The notes under the pieces are model-generated. The model was not told the origin of the DNA, did not search any database, and was given only the letters and a program-made list of their open reading frames with translations. A program made the translations under genes and the position numbers. From Planctomycetota bacterium (GTDB taxonomy: Bacteria > Planctomycetota > MHYJ01 > JACPRB01), in NCBI GenBank assembly GCA_016200125.1, contig JACQFK010000144.1, positions 1 to 7,459 of the forward strand: DNA of 7,459 bases, in the 5' to 3' direction. How positions within the stretch are numbered: the stretch's first letter is position 1; every line of letters starts with the position of its first letter. Below are positions 6,503-7,459 of this stretch, piece by piece.

Positions 6503-7459
6503 AGCGATTTCACCTTCGAAATCAGACCTGAAAGCTCGGCCTTGAAGTGAAGCGTCTTGAGGCGCGCGCCCTCGGCCTCGAGGGCGGCGATGAAGTCCTT
6601 CTTCTCCTTGTCCTCGAACTTGGGCCCGGCAGTCTTCTGGAAATGAGCGACGCCGCGCTTGAGCTTGCCGATCGTCTCCGCATCGGCAAACCAGGAGTCG
6701 GCCTCGGTCCCCTTGAAGGCCTTGTGCTCCTCGTTGATGATCTTCTTCAGGCCCGCGGCTTCCGGGTCCTTCAGCGCGTCGGTCACCGCCTTCTGCGCGG
6801 CGTCGAGCTGGGCGCCGACCTCCTTCGTGAGCTCCTGGACGCGCTTCTTCCGGTCGGCGTCGAGGTAGAGGTTCTTCGCGCCCAGGTGGAGCGCGACCAG
6901 CGCGGCGAACTGCTTCGGGGTCTCCTTGGCCTTGTCGGCCGCGTCGAGCAGCTTGTCGGCGGCCTTGAGGGGGATCTCCTTGGGGACGATCCAGTCGAAC
7001 TTGACGTTGTCCTTGCCGGCGGGAAAGGACTTCGTGAACTTCTCGCCGGCGAGATAGGCGGTGAGGACCACGTCCTTCTGGCCCTTGAGGTCGAGGGTGT
7101 AGCCGCCGCTCTTCCACGTGGCGATCGAGCCGCCGTCACTGGAGCTGATGGTGACCTGGCCGACGCCTTCGCCGATGTCGTAGAAGTTGTTGCCGTTGGC
7201 GTCGATGTAGACCACGCCGCCGGCCATGCGGACGTCGCGGGAGCCGAAGTCGTGGGTGACCGAGAGGCCGCGGCCGTTGGGGACGCCGCCGGGGCCGATC
7301 TCCCGGTAGGCGGCCATCATGTTCTTGCGGTGGCCGCGGGCGGGCTGCATGCCGCCGGGACCGGCGCCCGCGTCGACGATGAATCCCTGGTGGCTGTCCC
7401 AGGGTCCGCCGGAGCCCGCGAAGGCGTTCTCCGCCCAGCCGCCGCCCTTGAAGCCGGAC
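6499..7459 (-). CDS. CAP-domain protein with SdrD-B-like module and helical tail (N-terminus outside window)
   Basis: The last 319 residues are visible; the frame stays open to the window edge, so the ATG at 7350 is internal. Counting from the first visible codon, residues 7-75 are the second half of a CAP domain: GWAENAF (7-13, like GENIA), HQGFIVDAG (23-31), GHRKNMM (42-48), REIGPG (52-57) and VTHDFG (67-72). Next comes a beta module, GGVVYIDANGNNFYDIGEG (80-98) to KSGGYTLDL (116-124), resembling SdrD B-type Ca-binding repeats that often follow this CAP subtype. From about 160 to the end the protein is helical and Lys/Ala/Glu-rich, with few aromatics, like a coiled or bundled tail; I know no family for it. 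A signal peptide would be upstream, outside the window. The gene is the first of a coupled pair with the CAP-like protein at 5108-6502. Confidence 0.86.
   Translation of the reverse strand, partial: SGFKGGGWAENAFAGSGGPWDSHQGFIVDAGAGPGGMQPARGHRKNMMAAYREIGPGGVPNGRGLSVTHDFGSRDVRMAGGVVYIDANGNNFYDIGEGVGQVTISSSDGGSIATWKSGGYTLDLKGQKDVVLTAYLAGEKFTKSFPAGKDNVKFDWIVPKEIPLKAADKLLDAADKAKETPKQFAALVALHLGAKNLYLDADRKKRVQELTKEVGAQLDAAQKAVTDALKDPEAAGLKKIINEEHKAFKGTEADSWFADAETIGKLKRGVAHFQKTAGPKFEDKEKKDFIAALEAEGARLKTLHFKAELSGLISKVKSL
6511..6517 (-). promoter_or_regulatory. Ribosome binding site of the second CAP-like gene
   Basis: On the minus strand GAAGGTG lies 8 bases before GTG 6502, inside the 3' end of the upstream CAP gene. 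It supports the GTG start, which places a hydrophobic signal-like segment at the N-terminus. Confidence 0.6.

Noticed and set aside
5645..6550. Plus-strand open frame opposite the second CAP-like gene
   Set aside because: No recognisable domain or ribosome site. The minus-strand frame has CAP motifs, a signal peptide and a coupled start.
6503..7117. Upstream extension of the second CAP-like gene beyond GTG 6502
   Set aside because: The extension would overlap the first CAP gene for over 600 bases, yields charged low-complexity sequence, and would bury the signal peptide.

Overview
The window is a gene-dense, very GC-rich bacterial chromosomal segment with typical G/C-ending codon use. It holds eight genes, two of them cut by the window edges, and no non-coding stretch longer than about 60 bases. 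I see no tRNA, rRNA, mobile element, CRISPR array or attachment site. The mix of DUF58 and BatA-like genes, CAP (SCP/PR1-like) secreted proteins with 'DANGN' loops, and weak or absent Shine-Dalgarno sequences would suit Planctomycetota or a similar environmental phylum. That placement is inferred from recalled family distributions and is weakly supported.

Left block (1-3402, + strand). This is a tightly packed run of four genes: the end of peptide deformylase (def), ribF (FAD synthetase), a DUF58 protein, and a membrane-anchored BatA-like protein. The junctions are 0 bp, an 11-bp overlap and a 4-bp GTGA overlap, so the four are probably one operon with translational coupling. The first two are housekeeping genes (N-formyl removal from new proteins; FMN/FAD synthesis). 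The last two are the usual partners of a MoxR AAA+ ATPase, but no MoxR gene is present here. Both also depart from their families at metal-site positions.

Middle block (3398-5101, + strand). This holds three small genes with their own spacing: a stand-alone CheY-like receiver, a class I SAM-dependent methyltransferase, and a 145-residue protein of unknown function. The receiver has a perfect TATAAT overlapping the stop codon of the preceding gene and only 12 bases from its ATG, with no Shine-Dalgarno sequence, which suggests near-leaderless transcription. The methyltransferase has a similar but weaker arrangement. The third gene has an ordinary Shine-Dalgarno.

Right block (5108-7459, - strand). 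Two genes converge on the middle block with a 6-bp gap. Reading leftward, they are a CAP-domain protein with an SdrD-B-like Ca-binding module and a helical tail (its N-terminus is outside the window), then, through a GTGA overlap, a second secreted CAP-like protein of a different subfamily with a C-terminal Ig-like domain. They probably act together outside the cytoplasm.

I did not find a clear new defence or mobile system. The most interesting items are the coupled pair of dissimilar CAP proteins, the MoxR-less DUF58/BatA pair with a shortened vWA fold, and the leaderless-type promoters.
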